A DNA stretch of 64,000 nt from Zestomonas carbonaria (GCF_904061905.1 NZ_CAJFCI010000030.1:62001-126000), one strand, 5' to 3'. Counted from the first letter of the stretch, positions 54,041 to 63,302 are shown. Program-made: numbers and translations. Notes: a model not told the origin generated them from the letters alone.

Positions 54041-55849
54041 ATGACTAAGAAAATCACCGTCACCGATACCATCCTGCGCGACGCCCACCAGTCGCTGCTG
54101 GCCACCCGCATGCGCACCGAAGACATGCTGCCGATCTGCGACAAGCTCGACAAGGTCGGCTACTGGTCGCTCGAGGTCTGGGGCGGCGCCACCTTCGACG
54201 CCTGCGTGCGCTTCCTCAAGGAAGACCCGTGGGAGCGCTTGCGCAAGCTCAAGGCCGCGCTGCCCAACACCCGCCTGCAGATGCTCCTGCGCGGCCAGAA
54301 CCTGCTCGGCTATCGCCACTACAGCGACGACGTGGTGCGTGCCTTCGTCGCCAAGGCGGCGGTCAACGGCATCGACGTGTTCCGCATCTTCGACGCGATG
54401 AACGACGTGCGTAACCTGCGCGTTTCCATCGAGGCGGTGAAGGCCGCCGGCAAGCACGCCCAGGGCACCATCTGCTACACCACCAGCCCGGTGCACACCA
54501 TCGATGCGTTCGTCACCCAGGCCAAGGTCATGGCCGACATGGGCGTCGACTCCATCGCCATCAAGGACATGGCCGGCCTGCTGACCCCCTACGCCACCGG
54601 CGAACTGGTCGCGGCGCTGAAGGACGCCCTGCCGCTGGAAGTGGTGGTGCACTCCCACGACACCGCCGGCGTCGCCAGCATGTGCCAGCTCAAGGCCATC
54701 GAGAACGGCGCCGACCGCATCGACACCGCCATCTCCAGCATGGCCTGGGGCACCAGCCACCCGGGCACCGAGTCGATGGTCGCCGCGCTGCGCGGCACGC
54801 CCTACGACACCGGCCTGGACCTGGAGCTGATCCAGGAGATCGGCCTGTACTTCTACGCCGTGCGCAAGAAGTACCACCAGTTCGAGAGCGAGTTCACCGG
54901 TGTCGACACCCGCGTGCAGGTCAACCAGGTGCCGGGCGGGATGATTTCCAACCTCGCCAACCAGCTCAAGGAGCAGGGCGCGCTGAACCGCATGGACGAA
55001 GTGCTGGCGGAAATCCCGAAAGTGCGTGCCGACCTCGGCTACCCGCCGCTGGTGACCCCGACCTCGCAGATCGTCGGCACCCAGGCGTTCTTCAACGTGC
55101 TGGCCGGCGAGCGCTACAAGACCATCACCAACGAGGTGAAGCTGTACCTGCAGGGCCGCTACGGCAGGGCGCCGGGCCAGGTCGACGAGAAACTGCGCCG
55201 CCAGGCGATCGGCAGCGAAGACGTCATCGACGTGCGCCCGGCCGACCTGCTCAAGCCGGAGCTGGCCAAGCTGCGCGGCGAGATCGGCGCGCTGGCCAAG
55301 TCCGAGGAGGACGTGCTGACCTACGCGATGTTCCCGGACATCGGCCGCAAGTTCCTCGAAGAGCGCGAAGCCGGCACCCTGACTCCGGAAACGCTGCTGC
55401 CGATCCCCTCCGGCAACGGCGTGGCCGCGCCTGGCGGCGAGGGCGTGCCGACCGAGTTCGTCATCGACGTGCACGGCGAGACCTATCGCGTCGACATCAC
55501 TGGCGTCGGCATCAAGGGCGAGGGCAAGCGCCACTTCTACCTGTCCATCGACGGCATGCCGGAAGAGGTGGTGTTCGAGCCGCTCAACGAATTCGTCGGC
55601 GGCAGCGGCGCCGGCAAGCGCAAGCAGGCCAGCGCGCCTGGCGACGTCAGCACCACCATGCCGGGCAACATCGTCGATGTGCTGGTCAAGGAAGGCGACG
55701 CCGTGAAAGCCGGCCAGGCCGTGCTGATCACCGAGGCGATGAAGATGGAAACCGAAGTGCAGGCGCCGATTGCCGGTACCGTGAAAGCGGTGCACGTGGC
55801 CAAGGGCGACCGCGTCAACCCGGGCGAAGTGCTGATCGAGATCGCCTGA
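54041..55849 (+). CDS. pycB: Pyruvate carboxylase subunit B (carboxyltransferase and biotin carrier)
   Basis: A 602-residue protein. An N-terminal HMGL-like TIM barrel (TDTILRDAHQSLLATRMRTEDM, with IKDMAGLLTP and VHSHDTAG metal ligands) transfers CO2 from biotin to pyruvate. A PYC/OadA linker follows, then a C-terminal biotinyl domain with the biotinylated Lys568 in EAMKME. It resembles OadA, but no OadB/OadG sodium-pump genes are present, so pyruvate carboxylation is the fitting role. It starts 11 bases after pycA and is followed by a strong terminator. It matches PA5435. Confidence 0.95.
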   Translation: MTKKITVTDTILRDAHQSLLATRMRTEDMLPICDKLDKVGYWSLEVWGGATFDACVRFLKEDPWERLRKLKAALPNTRLQMLLRGQNLLGYRHYSDDVVRAFVAKAAVNGIDVFRIFDAMNDVRNLRVSIEAVKAAGKHAQGTICYTTSPVHTIDAFVTQAKVMADMGVDSIAIKDMAGLLTPYATGELVAALKDALPLEVVVHSHDTAGVASMCQLKAIENGADRIDTAISSMAWGTSHPGTESMVAALRGTPYDTGLDLELIQEIGLYFYAVRKKYHQFESEFTGVDTRVQVNQVPGGMISNLANQLKEQGALNRMDEVLAEIPKVRADLGYPPLVTPTSQIVGTQAFFNVLAGERYKTITNEVKLYLQGRYGRAPGQVDEKLRRQAIGSEDVIDVRPADLLKPELAKLRGEIGALAKSEEDVLTYAMFPDIGRKFLEEREAGTLTPETLLPIPSGNGVAAPGGEGVPTEFVIDVHGETYRVDITGVGIKGEGKRHFYLSIDGMPEEVVFEPLNEFVGGSGAGKRKQASAPGDVSTTMPGNIVDVLVKEGDAVKAGQAVLITEAMKMETEVQAPIAGTVKAVHVAKGDRVNPGEVLIEIA

Positions 55850-55872
55850 CCGGGTAAAGGAGCAAGTCCCCT

Positions 55873-55898
55873 GGGGAGCCGCGAGGCTCCCCTTTTTT
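55873..55898 (+). terminator. Rho-independent terminator after pycB
   Basis: GGGGAGCC-GCGA-GGCTCCCC is followed directly by TTTTTT, 24 bases after the pycB stop. It ends the pycAB transcript. Confidence 0.93.
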
Positions 55899-55968
55899 AT
55901 GGTTTGGGGAGGGAGAGGGTCCATCTGGAGCTGCGGGGATGTTCGGAGCCAAGGGCTGGCACGGGCAA

Positions 55969-56004
55969 GCTCCCTCTCCCCCCGGGAGAGGGCTGGGGTG
56001 AGGG
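55969..56004. repeat. TCCCTCTCCC-type palindrome, copy 2
   Basis: CCCTCTCCC-CCC-GGGAGAGGG is followed by CTGGGGTGAGGG, a close copy of the element at 39723-39757. It shares the 236-base pycB-ABC-F gap with the element at 56042. Confidence 0.7.
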
Positions 56005-56041
56005 GCGGACTTAACTTCCCGACTTGATCTTGGTCCAGTCG

Positions 56042-56092
56042 GTAGCCCGGGGAAGCGGAGCCAACATTTTCCCCGGATTGCATCCGGGCTAC
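56042..56092. repeat. GTAGCCCGG...CCCGGATTGCATCCGGGCTAC repeat pair
   Basis: A partial copy (GTAGCCCGG) faces a full inverted copy across ~20 bases, the same REP-like family as 39795, 43728, 45558 and 63367. It is located in the intergenic region before the ABC-F gene end. Confidence 0.75.
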
Positions 56093-56134
56093 GACAGCGT
56101 GAACGGCCGGCCCTCGCCGTCGCCGGTAAAGCCT

Positions 56135-57700
56135 CTACCAGGGCCGCCAGCTCCAGAGCCCGGTACCGGTTTCCAGGCGGAACTCCAGGGCCAGGCTGGC
56201 GAGGAACGTCTCGTCGTGGGAAACCACCAGCAAGGCGCCGCGATACTGCCGCAGCACCTGTTCCAGCGCCTCCAGCGAGGGCAGGTCGAGGTGGCTGTCC
56301 GGCTCGTCGAGCAACAGCAACTGCGCCGGTTCGTCGGCGTACAACTCGCAGGCTAGCGCCGCCTTGGGCCGCTCGCCGCCGCTGAGCAGACCGCACGGCA
56401 GATCGACACGGGCGGCCGGCAGCCCCAGCCGGGCCAGGCGCGTGCGCAGGCTGGAAAGATCATCGCGGCGGTTGCGCTCTTGCAGCAGTTGCAGCACCGA
56501 GCGCTCCGGGCGCAAACCGGCCAACTGCTGGTCCAGGTAGGCGCTGCGCACCTTGACCTCACAGGTACCCGCGCTCGGTGCCAAGCGTCCGGCCAGCACC
56601 TTGAGCAGGGTCGACTTGCCGCTGCCGTTCGGCCCGTCCAGGGCCACCCGGCGCGGCCCTGAAAGCTGCAGGTCCAGTGGCGCCGCGCTGCCGAACGGCA
56701 GGCGCAGGCCCTCCAGCAGCAGGTCGCGCTGTGCCGGCAGCTCGCAGTTCGGCGCGTTCAGCACCACCTCAGCGTCCTCGCGTAGCTGGGCGAAGGCCTC
56801 GCGCACCTGTGCATCGAGCTGGTCGCCGCGCTCGTCGTGCTGGCTGCGCTGCCTGGCGATGCTGACCTGGCTGCGCTCCTTTTGCCGGTCGACGAGGATC
56901 TTCGCCTGGTTGGCCTCGCGTGCCTGGCGACGCCCGCTCGCCTGCCGGTGCTCCTGGCGTTCGCGCTCCAGCTTGCGCCGTTGCAGTTCGCGCTGGGCGC
57001 TGTCCCGCTCGCTCCGCCGGGCTTCACGGTAGGCGCTGTAGCCGCCGGCGTAGCTGCGCAGGCCATCGGGGGATAACTCGAGGATGCGCTGCATGTCTTC
57101 CAGCAGCAGCCGGTCGTGGCTCACCAGCAACAGGCCGCGGCGCCAGCGTTGCAACTGCTCGCGCAGGGCTTCGCGGCTAGCGCGGTCGAGATGGTTGCTG
57201 GGCTCGTCGAGGATCAGCAGGTCGGCGTCGCTGAGCCAGGCACCGAGCAATGCCACCCGCGCGCGCTCTCCGCCGCTCAGGCGCGTAATGGGCGTTTGCG
57301 TATCGAGATAGCCCAGGCCGCAAGCCGCCAGCTCGGCTTCCAGGCGCTGGCGGATATCCCAGCGGCCATCGAGCCGCTCGAAATCCATCGCCTCGACGCC
57401 ACCGGCTTCGATGCGGGCCAACGCCTCCAGCAGCGCTTGCACGCCGGCCAGTTCGGCCACGCTACGCGCCGCCGGGTGCTGCGCCAGGTAATGCACGCGC
57501 CCCTGGCGCAGGCAGCGTCCAGCGCCGGGCGCCAGCTCGCCGGCGAGGATACGCGCGCGAACCGACTTGCCCACACCGTTACGCCCTACCAGGCCGGTAT
57601 GGCGTTCATCGAGGCTCTCGTCGAGATCGTGGAACAGCTGCTCGCCGGTGGGCAGTTGGAAACCGACGCCATGCAGCGCCAGGGTAAAGGGACTCGTCAT
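56135..57700 (-). CDS. ABC-F family ATPase
   Basis: A 521-residue soluble tandem ABC protein without membrane helices. Domain 1 has Walker A GRNGVGKS, LSGGERARVAL and LLILDEPSNHLD. A charged linker of ~90 residues (RRSERDSAQRELQRRKLERERQEHRQ) follows. Domain 2 has GPNGSGKST, LSGGERPKAAL and LLLLDEPDSHLD. ABC-F proteins act on the ribosome (translation factors or antibiotic protection); the specific role is unknown. Domain 2 has DEPDSHLD in place of the usual DEPTNHLD. The ATG at 57700 is the family-like start. Confidence 0.88.
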   Translation of the reverse strand: MTSPFTLALHGVGFQLPTGEQLFHDLDESLDERHTGLVGRNGVGKSVRARILAGELAPGAGRCLRQGRVHYLAQHPAARSVAELAGVQALLEALARIEAGGVEAMDFERLDGRWDIRQRLEAELAACGLGYLDTQTPITRLSGGERARVALLGAWLSDADLLILDEPSNHLDRASREALREQLQRWRRGLLLVSHDRLLLEDMQRILELSPDGLRSYAGGYSAYREARRSERDSAQRELQRRKLERERQEHRQASGRRQAREANQAKILVDRQKERSQVSIARQRSQHDERGDQLDAQVREAFAQLREDAEVVLNAPNCELPAQRDLLLEGLRLPFGSAAPLDLQLSGPRRVALDGPNGSGKSTLLKVLAGRLAPSAGTCEVKVRSAYLDQQLAGLRPERSVLQLLQERNRRDDLSSLRTRLARLGLPAARVDLPCGLLSGGERPKAALACELYADEPAQLLLLDEPDSHLDLPSLEALEQVLRQYRGALLVVSHDETFLASLALEFRLETGTGLWSWRPW

Positions 57701-57934
57701 GCGGACTCCAATCGATGCCATGCATCCCCCAGGGCAGAAGCCTGGGACGGAAACGGGCCGTGCGGAACACGGCGGCATCAATTGCGCATCGGACGAATAC
57801 CTCGCGGAAGGAAAGGGAGCGCGCACTATAAAGAGAGACCGAGCAGGCTGTCAGCCCCGGATAGACCAACGGGGTCAGCGCGGACGCTGGTGGTTGCGGC
57901 GGAAGGTGTCCTCGCCGGAGGGGTCGAGGTCGCC

Positions 57935-58087
57935 GAAGTCCTCGCCGACCCGCAGTTCCGTATTGGCCAGGCGCGCGGTGTTCAGGGCGTAGCCGACTTC
58001 GCTGGGGTGTTGCAGCAGGAGCACGCGGGTGCGGTTGTGCAGGCGCGGGATCAGCGCGCACAGGCGGCCCTGCTTATCTACATTTTC
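57935..58087 (-). pseudogene. Remnant of a DTW-domain (tRNA acp3U synthase, TapT/TuaA-like) gene
   Basis: On the minus strand the segment CALIPRLHNRTRVLLLQHPSE, then VGYALNTARLANTELRV, is a clear piece of the DTW family, which transfers the aminocarboxypropyl group to uridine in tRNA. Only ~45 residues near the N-terminal third remain. The zinc cysteines before it and the DTW motif after it are missing, and the frame runs into unrelated sequence. It occupies the 510-base gap 57701-58210 together with a GTAGGGTGCGC-type repeat. A complete gene may lie elsewhere in the genome. Confidence 0.7.
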
Positions 58088-58106
58088 CACCCACACATCG
58101 CTTCTC

Positions 58107-58202
58107 GTAGGGTGCGCCGCGCGCACCAAGAAGAAGCCGGCACGAAAGCGGCGATCCTGGCACCGCTGGCCATGCCCCATCCGGTGCGCGCGGGCACCCT
58201 AC
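58107..58202. repeat. GTAGGGTGCGC-type extragenic palindrome, copy 2
   Basis: Arms GTAGGGTGCGCCGCGCGCACC and GGTGCGCGCGGGCACCCTAC enclose ~55 bases. It lies between the DTW relic and the polyamine-binding-protein gene. Confidence 0.7.
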
Positions 58203-58210
58203 GGGCTGGT

Positions 58211-59311
58211 TCAACTCCCCGACTTGATCCGGGTCCACGCCCGGGTGCGCACGCGTTCGGCCTTCTGCGGCAGCGGCTCGGTGGCGTAGAGGGTCTTCAA
58301 CTGCTCGTCGGTGGGGCTGAGGTCGTGGTTGTCGCGGATCGCCGGGCTGACCAGCGACATGCTGTCCTTGTTCGGGTTGGGGTAGCCGAGGAAGTCGCTG
58401 ACCGGCGCGATCACCTTGGGGTCGAGCAGGTGGTTGAGGAACTCGTGGGCCTCGGCGAGGTTCCTGGCGTTCTTCGGAATGGCGAAGCTGTCGAACCAGA
58501 TCGGCGCGCCTTCCTTGGGTAGGCGCCAGTCGACCACCACGCCGTTGCCGGCTTCCTTGGCGCGGTTGGCGAACTGGTAGAAGCTGCCGGAGTAGCCGAT
58601 CGCTACGCAGATGTCGCCGTTGGCGATATCGGTCATGTACTTGGCCGAGTGGAAGTAGGCGACGTAGGGGCGGATCTTCTGCATCAGCTCGACCGCCTTG
58701 TCGTAATCCTTCGGCTCCGTGCTGTTCGGCGACAGGCCCAGGTAGTGCAGGACGATCGGCATGATCTCCGAGGGCGAGTCGAGCATCGCCACGCCGCACT
58801 GCTTGAGCTTGCTGATGTTCTCCTCCTTGAAGACCAGGTCCCAGCTATCCACCGGCGCGTCCTCGCCGAGCGCGGCCTTGACCTTGTCCGGGTTGAAGCC
58901 GATCAGCACGGTGCCGTACATGTAGGGCACGCCGTACTGGTTGCCCGCGTCGTTGGAGGCGAAGATCGCCAGCAGCTTCGGGTCGAGGTGCTGCCAGTTC
59001 GGCAACTGGCTCTTGTCCAGTTTCTCCAGCGCGCCGGTGGCGATGGCGCGGGTGAGGAAGACGTTGGACGGCACCACCAGGTCGTAGCCGGAGTTGCCGG
59101 TGAGCAGCTTGGCCTCCATGCTTTCGTTGGTGTCGAAGGTGTCCCAGGTCAGCTTGATACCGGATTGCTGGGCGAAGTCCTTGGGCACCGACGGCAGGAT
59201 GTAGTCGGCCCAGTTGTAGACCCGCAGCTCGCGTTGTTCGGCCTGCACCGCGCCGGCCAGCAGGGTGGTGCCGCAGAGCGCGGCGCCGAGCAGGCGTTTG
59301 ATCGTCTTCAT
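58211..59311 (-). CDS. PotF-like periplasmic polyamine-binding protein
   Basis: A 366-residue ABC-type solute-binding protein. A signal peptide (residues 1-24, ...LLAGAVQA) precedes ELRVYNWADYILPSV, YDLVVPSNVFL, NQYGVPYMYGTVLIGFNPDKV and WFDSFAIPKNARN, all typical of PotF/SpuD. Ligands by family are putrescine, spermidine or acetylated forms. It lies 27 bases after aphA in the same direction, so acetylpolyamines are attractive ligands. No ATPase or permease of the transporter is present nearby. This pair corresponds, from memory, to PA1409-PA1410. GGGGAAAGAG lies upstream of the start. Confidence 0.9.
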   Translation of the reverse strand: MKTIKRLLGAALCGTTLLAGAVQAEQRELRVYNWADYILPSVPKDFAQQSGIKLTWDTFDTNESMEAKLLTGNSGYDLVVPSNVFLTRAIATGALEKLDKSQLPNWQHLDPKLLAIFASNDAGNQYGVPYMYGTVLIGFNPDKVKAALGEDAPVDSWDLVFKEENISKLKQCGVAMLDSPSEIMPIVLHYLGLSPNSTEPKDYDKAVELMQKIRPYVAYFHSAKYMTDIANGDICVAIGYSGSFYQFANRAKEAGNGVVVDWRLPKEGAPIWFDSFAIPKNARNLAEAHEFLNHLLDPKVIAPVSDFLGYPNPNKDSMSLVSPAIRDNHDLSPTDEQLKTLYATEPLPQKAERVRTRAWTRIKSGS

Positions 59312-59337
59312 CGTCTCTTTCCCCTGAATGCGAAGGC

Positions 59338-60366
59338 TCAGGCGCCTTCGAAACCTTCCAGCACGTTCACCGCATTGATGCCGATTTCCGCCACCGCGTA
59401 ACCGCCCTCCATGACGAACAGGGTCGGCTTGCCGAGGCGGGCGATGCGCTCGCCCATGCGCAGGTAGTCCGGGCTGTCCAGCTTGAACTGCGAGATCGGG
59501 TCTTCCTTGAAGGTGTCCACGCCCAGCGACACGATCAGCGCATCCGGGGCATAGGCGGCGATGCGCTGGCAGGCGCTTTCCAGCGCGGCGCCCCAGGCGT
59601 CCCAGGCGCTGCCGGCGGCGAGTGGCAGGTTGAGGTTGAAGCCCTCGCCCGCGCCTGCGCCGGTTTCGTCGGCGTAACCGAGGAAGAACGGGAACTCGAA
59701 GCGCGGATCGCCGTGGATCGAGGCGAACAGCACGTCGGCGCGGTCGTAGAAGATCGACTGGGTGCCGTTGCCGTGATGGTAGTCGACGTCGAGGATGGCC
59801 ACCCGCGCGGCGCCCTGGTCGAGGAACGCCTGGGCGGCGATGGCGGCGTTGTTCAGGTAGCAGTAGCCGCCCATCAGGTCGGAGGCGGCATGGTGGCCCG
59901 GCGGCCGGCACAGGGCGAAGGCGCTGCGCGCGCCGTCGGCCATCGCCCGCTGGGCGCTGAGGGCGACCTGCGCGGCGCTGTAGGCGGCCCGCCAGGTGCC
60001 GGCGGTGATCGGCGCGCCGCCGTCGAAGCTGTAGTAGCCGAGCTGACCGTGCAGGCTGTCCGGGAGGACGCCGCGCAGGGTGCGCGCCGGCCAGGTGAAG
60101 GGCAGCAGGTCGCCGTCCTTGCCGAGCTTCGCCCAGCGCGCCCAGGCGCCTTCGAAGAAGGCCAGGTAGTCCGCGCTGTGGATGCGTTCGATCGGCGCGC
60201 GGCCGAAGTCGGTGGGGGCGCGAACCTCGCCGAGGGCCTGGTCCTTGACCCGCTGCAACACGTGGTCGGCGCGCGAGGGCATCTCGAAGCACGGCTTTAG
60301 TTCGCCGTCGATCAGCTCGCAGCGGCCGTGGTGCAGGTGGTGGTCGTCGCTGTAGAGGGTCAGCAT
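59338..60366 (-). CDS. aphA: Acetylpolyamine amidohydrolase AphA
   Basis: A 342-residue histone-deacetylase-fold hydrolase removing acetyl groups from acetylated polyamines. Catalytic H158-H159 lie in PPGHHA. Zinc ligands are D195 and H197 in DVDYHHGNGT plus a late Asp, and there is a GGY motif near the end. These positions coincide with those of the Mycoplana enzyme (from memory). The ATG at 60366 fits the family start MLTLYSDDHH; the longer frame to 60501 is unsupported. It forms an operon with the polyamine-binding protein and diverges from the ltaE gene. Confidence 0.93.
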   Translation of the reverse strand: MLTLYSDDHHLHHGRCELIDGELKPCFEMPSRADHVLQRVKDQALGEVRAPTDFGRAPIERIHSADYLAFFEGAWARWAKLGKDGDLLPFTWPARTLRGVLPDSLHGQLGYYSFDGGAPITAGTWRAAYSAAQVALSAQRAMADGARSAFALCRPPGHHAASDLMGGYCYLNNAAIAAQAFLDQGAARVAILDVDYHHGNGTQSIFYDRADVLFASIHGDPRFEFPFFLGYADETGAGAGEGFNLNLPLAAGSAWDAWGAALESACQRIAAYAPDALIVSLGVDTFKEDPISQFKLDSPDYLRMGERIARLGKPTLFVMEGGYAVAEIGINAVNVLEGFEGA

Positions 60367-60650
60367 CTGGTTGTTCTCCGCTGGGGTGCCGTTACCCGCA
60401 TTGTTGGCAGGGGCATCCGGCGGAGAAAACGCGAGGAGCGGCCAAAAAGGGATAGATGTGGCCACGAATGCGGGACTAACGTGAACCGCATTGGCGAACA
60501 CCGGTACGGCGAGCGCCTTCTGGCAGCGTGTGGAAAACGGCTATTTGCGGCGGGTGCGGTTCTGCTTATGCTCCGAGCTCGAGCTTTTCGTCGGTGCCGG
60601 CCGGCCCGGTTCGCGACACCTTTTTCACAGCTTTCAGCAGGAACACCACC

Positions 60651-61688
60651 ATGACCGACCAGACCCAGCAATTCGGCAGCGACAACTATTCCGGTATCTG
60701 CCCGGAGGCGTGGGCCGCCATGGCTGAGGCCAACCGTGGCCATGAGCGCGCTTACGGGGAGGACCAGTGGACGGAGCGCGCCGCCGACCAGTTCCGCCAG
60801 TTGTTCGAGACCGATTGCGAGGTGTTCTTCGCCTTCAACGGCACGGCGGCCAACTCGCTGGCGCTGTCTTCTCTTTGCCAGAGTTACCACAGCGTGATCT
60901 GTTCGGAGACCGCCCACGTCGAGACCGACGAGTGCGGCGCGCCGGAGTTCTTCTCCAATGGTTCCAAGCTGCTGCTGGCCAGGACCGAGCAGGGCAAGCT
61001 GACGCCGGCGTCGATCCGCGAAGTGGCGCTCAAGCGCCAGGACATCCATTACCCGAAGCCGCGTGTGGTGACTCTGACCCAGGCCAGCGAAGTCGGCACC
61101 GTCTACCGTCCCGACGAAGTGCTCGCCATCAGCCAGGCGTGCAAGGAGCTGAAGCTCAACCTGCACATGGACGGTGCGCGCTTCTCCAATGCCTGCGCCT
61201 TCCTCGGTTGCACGCCGGCCGAGCTGACCTGGAAGGCCGGGGTCGATGTGCTGTGCTTCGGCGGCACCAAGAACGGCATGGCGGTGGGCGAGGCGATCCT
61301 GTTCTTCAACAAGGCCCTGGCGGAGGACTTCGACTACCGCTGCAAGCAGGCCGGCCAGTTGGCCTCGAAGATGCGCTACCTGTCGGCGCCCTGGGTCGGC
61401 TTGTTGCAGGACGGAGCCTGGTTGCGCCACGCGGACCATGCCAACCGCTGCGCGCGCCTGCTGGCCGAGCTGGTGGCGGACGTGCCGGGCGTGAGCCTGA
61501 TGTTCCCGGTGGAAGCCAACGGTGTGTTCCTGCAACTGTCGGAAACGGCCATCGAATGCCTGAACGGCTGGGGCTGGCGTTTCTACACCTTCATCGGGGC
61601 CGGCGGCGCGCGCTTCATGTGCTCTTGGGACACCGAGGAAGAACGGGTCCGCGAGTTGGCGGCGGATATCCGCAAGGCCATGGCCTAG
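60651..61688 (+). CDS. ltaE: Low-specificity L-threonine aldolase
   Basis: A 345-residue fold-I PLP enzyme cleaving L-threonine and L-allo-threonine to glycine and acetaldehyde. The PLP Lys207 is in CFGGTKNG and Asp174 is in LHMDGARFSN; the start FGSDNYSGICPEA is family-typical. The ATG at 60651 has AGGA upstream. A longer frame to 60528 is not supported by the family's N-terminus. It is a single gene, followed by a repeat element and a convergent AraC gene. It matches PA5413 (ltaA). Confidence 0.93.
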   Translation: MTDQTQQFGSDNYSGICPEAWAAMAEANRGHERAYGEDQWTERAADQFRQLFETDCEVFFAFNGTAANSLALSSLCQSYHSVICSETAHVETDECGAPEFFSNGSKLLLARTEQGKLTPASIREVALKRQDIHYPKPRVVTLTQASEVGTVYRPDEVLAISQACKELKLNLHMDGARFSNACAFLGCTPAELTWKAGVDVLCFGGTKNGMAVGEAILFFNKALAEDFDYRCKQAGQLASKMRYLSAPWVGLLQDGAWLRHADHANRCARLLAELVADVPGVSLMFPVEANGVFLQLSETAIECLNGWGWRFYTFIGAGGARFMCSWDTEEERVRELAADIRKAMA

Positions 61689-61733
61689 GTCGGGTCGTCT
61701 TCAATCCAGGGCTTCGTAGAGGGCTACGTATCC

Positions 61734-61799
61734 GTAGGGTGTGCTGTGCGCACCGAAAAATTGGCGGCGTCGGGCGTTCCGGTGCGCACGGCGCACCCT
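61734..61799. repeat. GTAGGGTGCGC-type extragenic palindrome, copy 3
   Basis: GTAGGGTGTGCTGTGCGCACCG and its near complement CGGTGCGCACGGCGCACCCT flank ~23 bases, in the 117-base gap between the convergent ltaE and araC-type genes. Confidence 0.75.
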
Positions 61800-61805
61800 G
61801 CCCGG

Positions 61806-62801
61806 TTATGCCCGGAACTGCCGGGGCGACTGCCCGCTCCAGCGCTGGAAGGCGTGGCGGAAGCTGGCCGTCTCGCTGTAGCCCATGGCTTCGGCGATGC
61901 GGTGGATCGGCAGGCGCTCCTGCTCCAGCAGGTGCCGCGCCCGCTCGTAGCGCAGTTCGTCGAGCAGGGCCTGGTAGCTGGTGCCGGCTTCGCGCAGGTG
62001 CCGGCGCAGGGTGCGCGGCGAGCAGCGCATCTGCCGCGCCAGCTCCTCCAGCCCCGGTGCTTCCGGCAGTTGCGCGGCGATCAACTGGCGGGCGCGGGTG
62101 ACCCAGGCCTGGCGGCAGACGAACTCGCCGTTGAGCTGGCGGCAGCGTTCGCGCATGTCGCGATGGGTGACCGCGTCGGCCAGCGGCAGGCGCCGGTCGA
62201 GCCATTCGACGGCGAAACCGATGGCGTTGTGGCGGGCGCCGAACTCTTGCCGGCAGGGGAAGCTGCTCGCGTACTGCGCCTGGTAGTCCGGTGCGCCGTA
62301 GGTGAAGCGCGCACCGACCAGGGGCAGTGGCTGGCCGAGCAGGTCGTCGCAGATCAGCTTGAGCGAGGCCAGGCAGTATTCGACGTTGAACACCTCCAGT
62401 TCGGCCTGGTCGCGATAACCCTCGGCGACCAGCCAGGCGCTGTCGCCTTCCCGTTGCAGGCTCAGTTCGAAGTAGGTGCCGAGCAGCGCCGGGTACTCCA
62501 GCGCCAGCGCCAGGGCGTCACCCAGGGTGGCGCTGGACAGCAGGGTGTAACCGAGCAACCCATAGGAAGACACGTGCATGCGCTGGCCGAGCAGCAGGCC
62601 GATGTCCTGGCGCAGGGCCACGGCGTTGGCGCAGACGCGCATTTCCTGGGCGGTGGTGATGCGCCGGTCGGCGCGTTGCAGGTCCTCCAGGCGGATTCCG
62701 CTGCCGGCCAGCAGGCGTTTCGCGGCCGCTTCATCGTCGCCGCAGAGGGTTTGCAGGATCAGCGAGACACCGTTCAGGGTGGTCAGGTACGAATGCAGCA
62801 T
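61806..62801 (-). CDS. AraC-family regulator with arabinose-binding-like domain
   Basis: A 331-residue regulator. The N-terminal ~200 residues are an Arabinose_bd/OruR-type domain (DIGLLLGQRMHVSSYGLLGYTLLSSATLGDALALALEYPALLGTYFEL). The C-terminal ~95 residues hold two HTHs (LEELARQMRCSPRTLRRHLREAGTSYQALLDELRYERARHLL and IHRIAEAMGYSETASFRHAFQRWSGQSPRQFR). Targets are unknown; ltaE is convergent and the GNAT gene is upstream. The ATG at 62801 is the natural start. Confidence 0.9.
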   Translation of the reverse strand: MLHSYLTTLNGVSLILQTLCGDDEAAAKRLLAGSGIRLEDLQRADRRITTAQEMRVCANAVALRQDIGLLLGQRMHVSSYGLLGYTLLSSATLGDALALALEYPALLGTYFELSLQREGDSAWLVAEGYRDQAELEVFNVEYCLASLKLICDDLLGQPLPLVGARFTYGAPDYQAQYASSFPCRQEFGARHNAIGFAVEWLDRRLPLADAVTHRDMRERCRQLNGEFVCRQAWVTRARQLIAAQLPEAPGLEELARQMRCSPRTLRRHLREAGTSYQALLDELRYERARHLLEQERLPIHRIAEAMGYSETASFRHAFQRWSGQSPRQFRA

Positions 62802-62855
62802 GGGCGCTTGCCGGCAGGGAGGATGCCGATAAGCGAGGCAAGAAACATGCCCCGT

Positions 62856-63302
62856 TCAGTCGAACAACTGGCGGTACTGGATGAAGCCCGAGCGGTTGGC
62901 GATGCGGTCGTACAGTTGGCGGCCGCGCAGGTTGCCTTCCTGGGTCAGCCAGTGCACGCGGTTGGCGCCAGCGTCGTGGGCGGCGGCATAGACGTGCTCG
63001 ATCAGCGCGCGGCCGACGCCGCTGCCGCGCAGGTCTTCGGCGACGTAGAGATCCTGCAGGTAGCAGTAGTCGCTGACCGTCCAGCACGAGCGGTGGAAGA
63101 TCCAGTGCACCATGCCCACCGCGCGGCCGTCCAGCCAGGCCAGCGCGGCGTGCATCGGCTCGGCCGGATCGAGGAAGCGCTGCCAGGTGACGGCGCTGGT
63201 GGCGTCCGGGATGGTGGTCTCGTAGAAACGCTGGTAGCCCTGCCACAGCGGCAGCCAGGTGGCATGGTCGACGGCGGTGACGGGGCGAATCTCCACGGAC
63301 AT
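62856..63302 (-). CDS. GNAT-family N-acetyltransferase
   Basis: A 148-residue GCN5-related acetyltransferase. The acetyl-CoA loop RGSGVGRALI follows DLYVAEDL (motif A), then VHWLTQEGNLRGRQLYDRIANRSGFIQYR (motif B). The substrate is not predictable. It is in the same direction as the AraC gene 54 bases downstream and could be cotranscribed with it. AAGGAA lies upstream of the ATG. Confidence 0.88.
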   Translation of the reverse strand: MSVEIRPVTAVDHATWLPLWQGYQRFYETTIPDATSAVTWQRFLDPAEPMHAALAWLDGRAVGMVHWIFHRSCWTVSDYCYLQDLYVAEDLRGSGVGRALIEHVYAAAHDAGANRVHWLTQEGNLRGRQLYDRIANRSGFIQYRQLFD

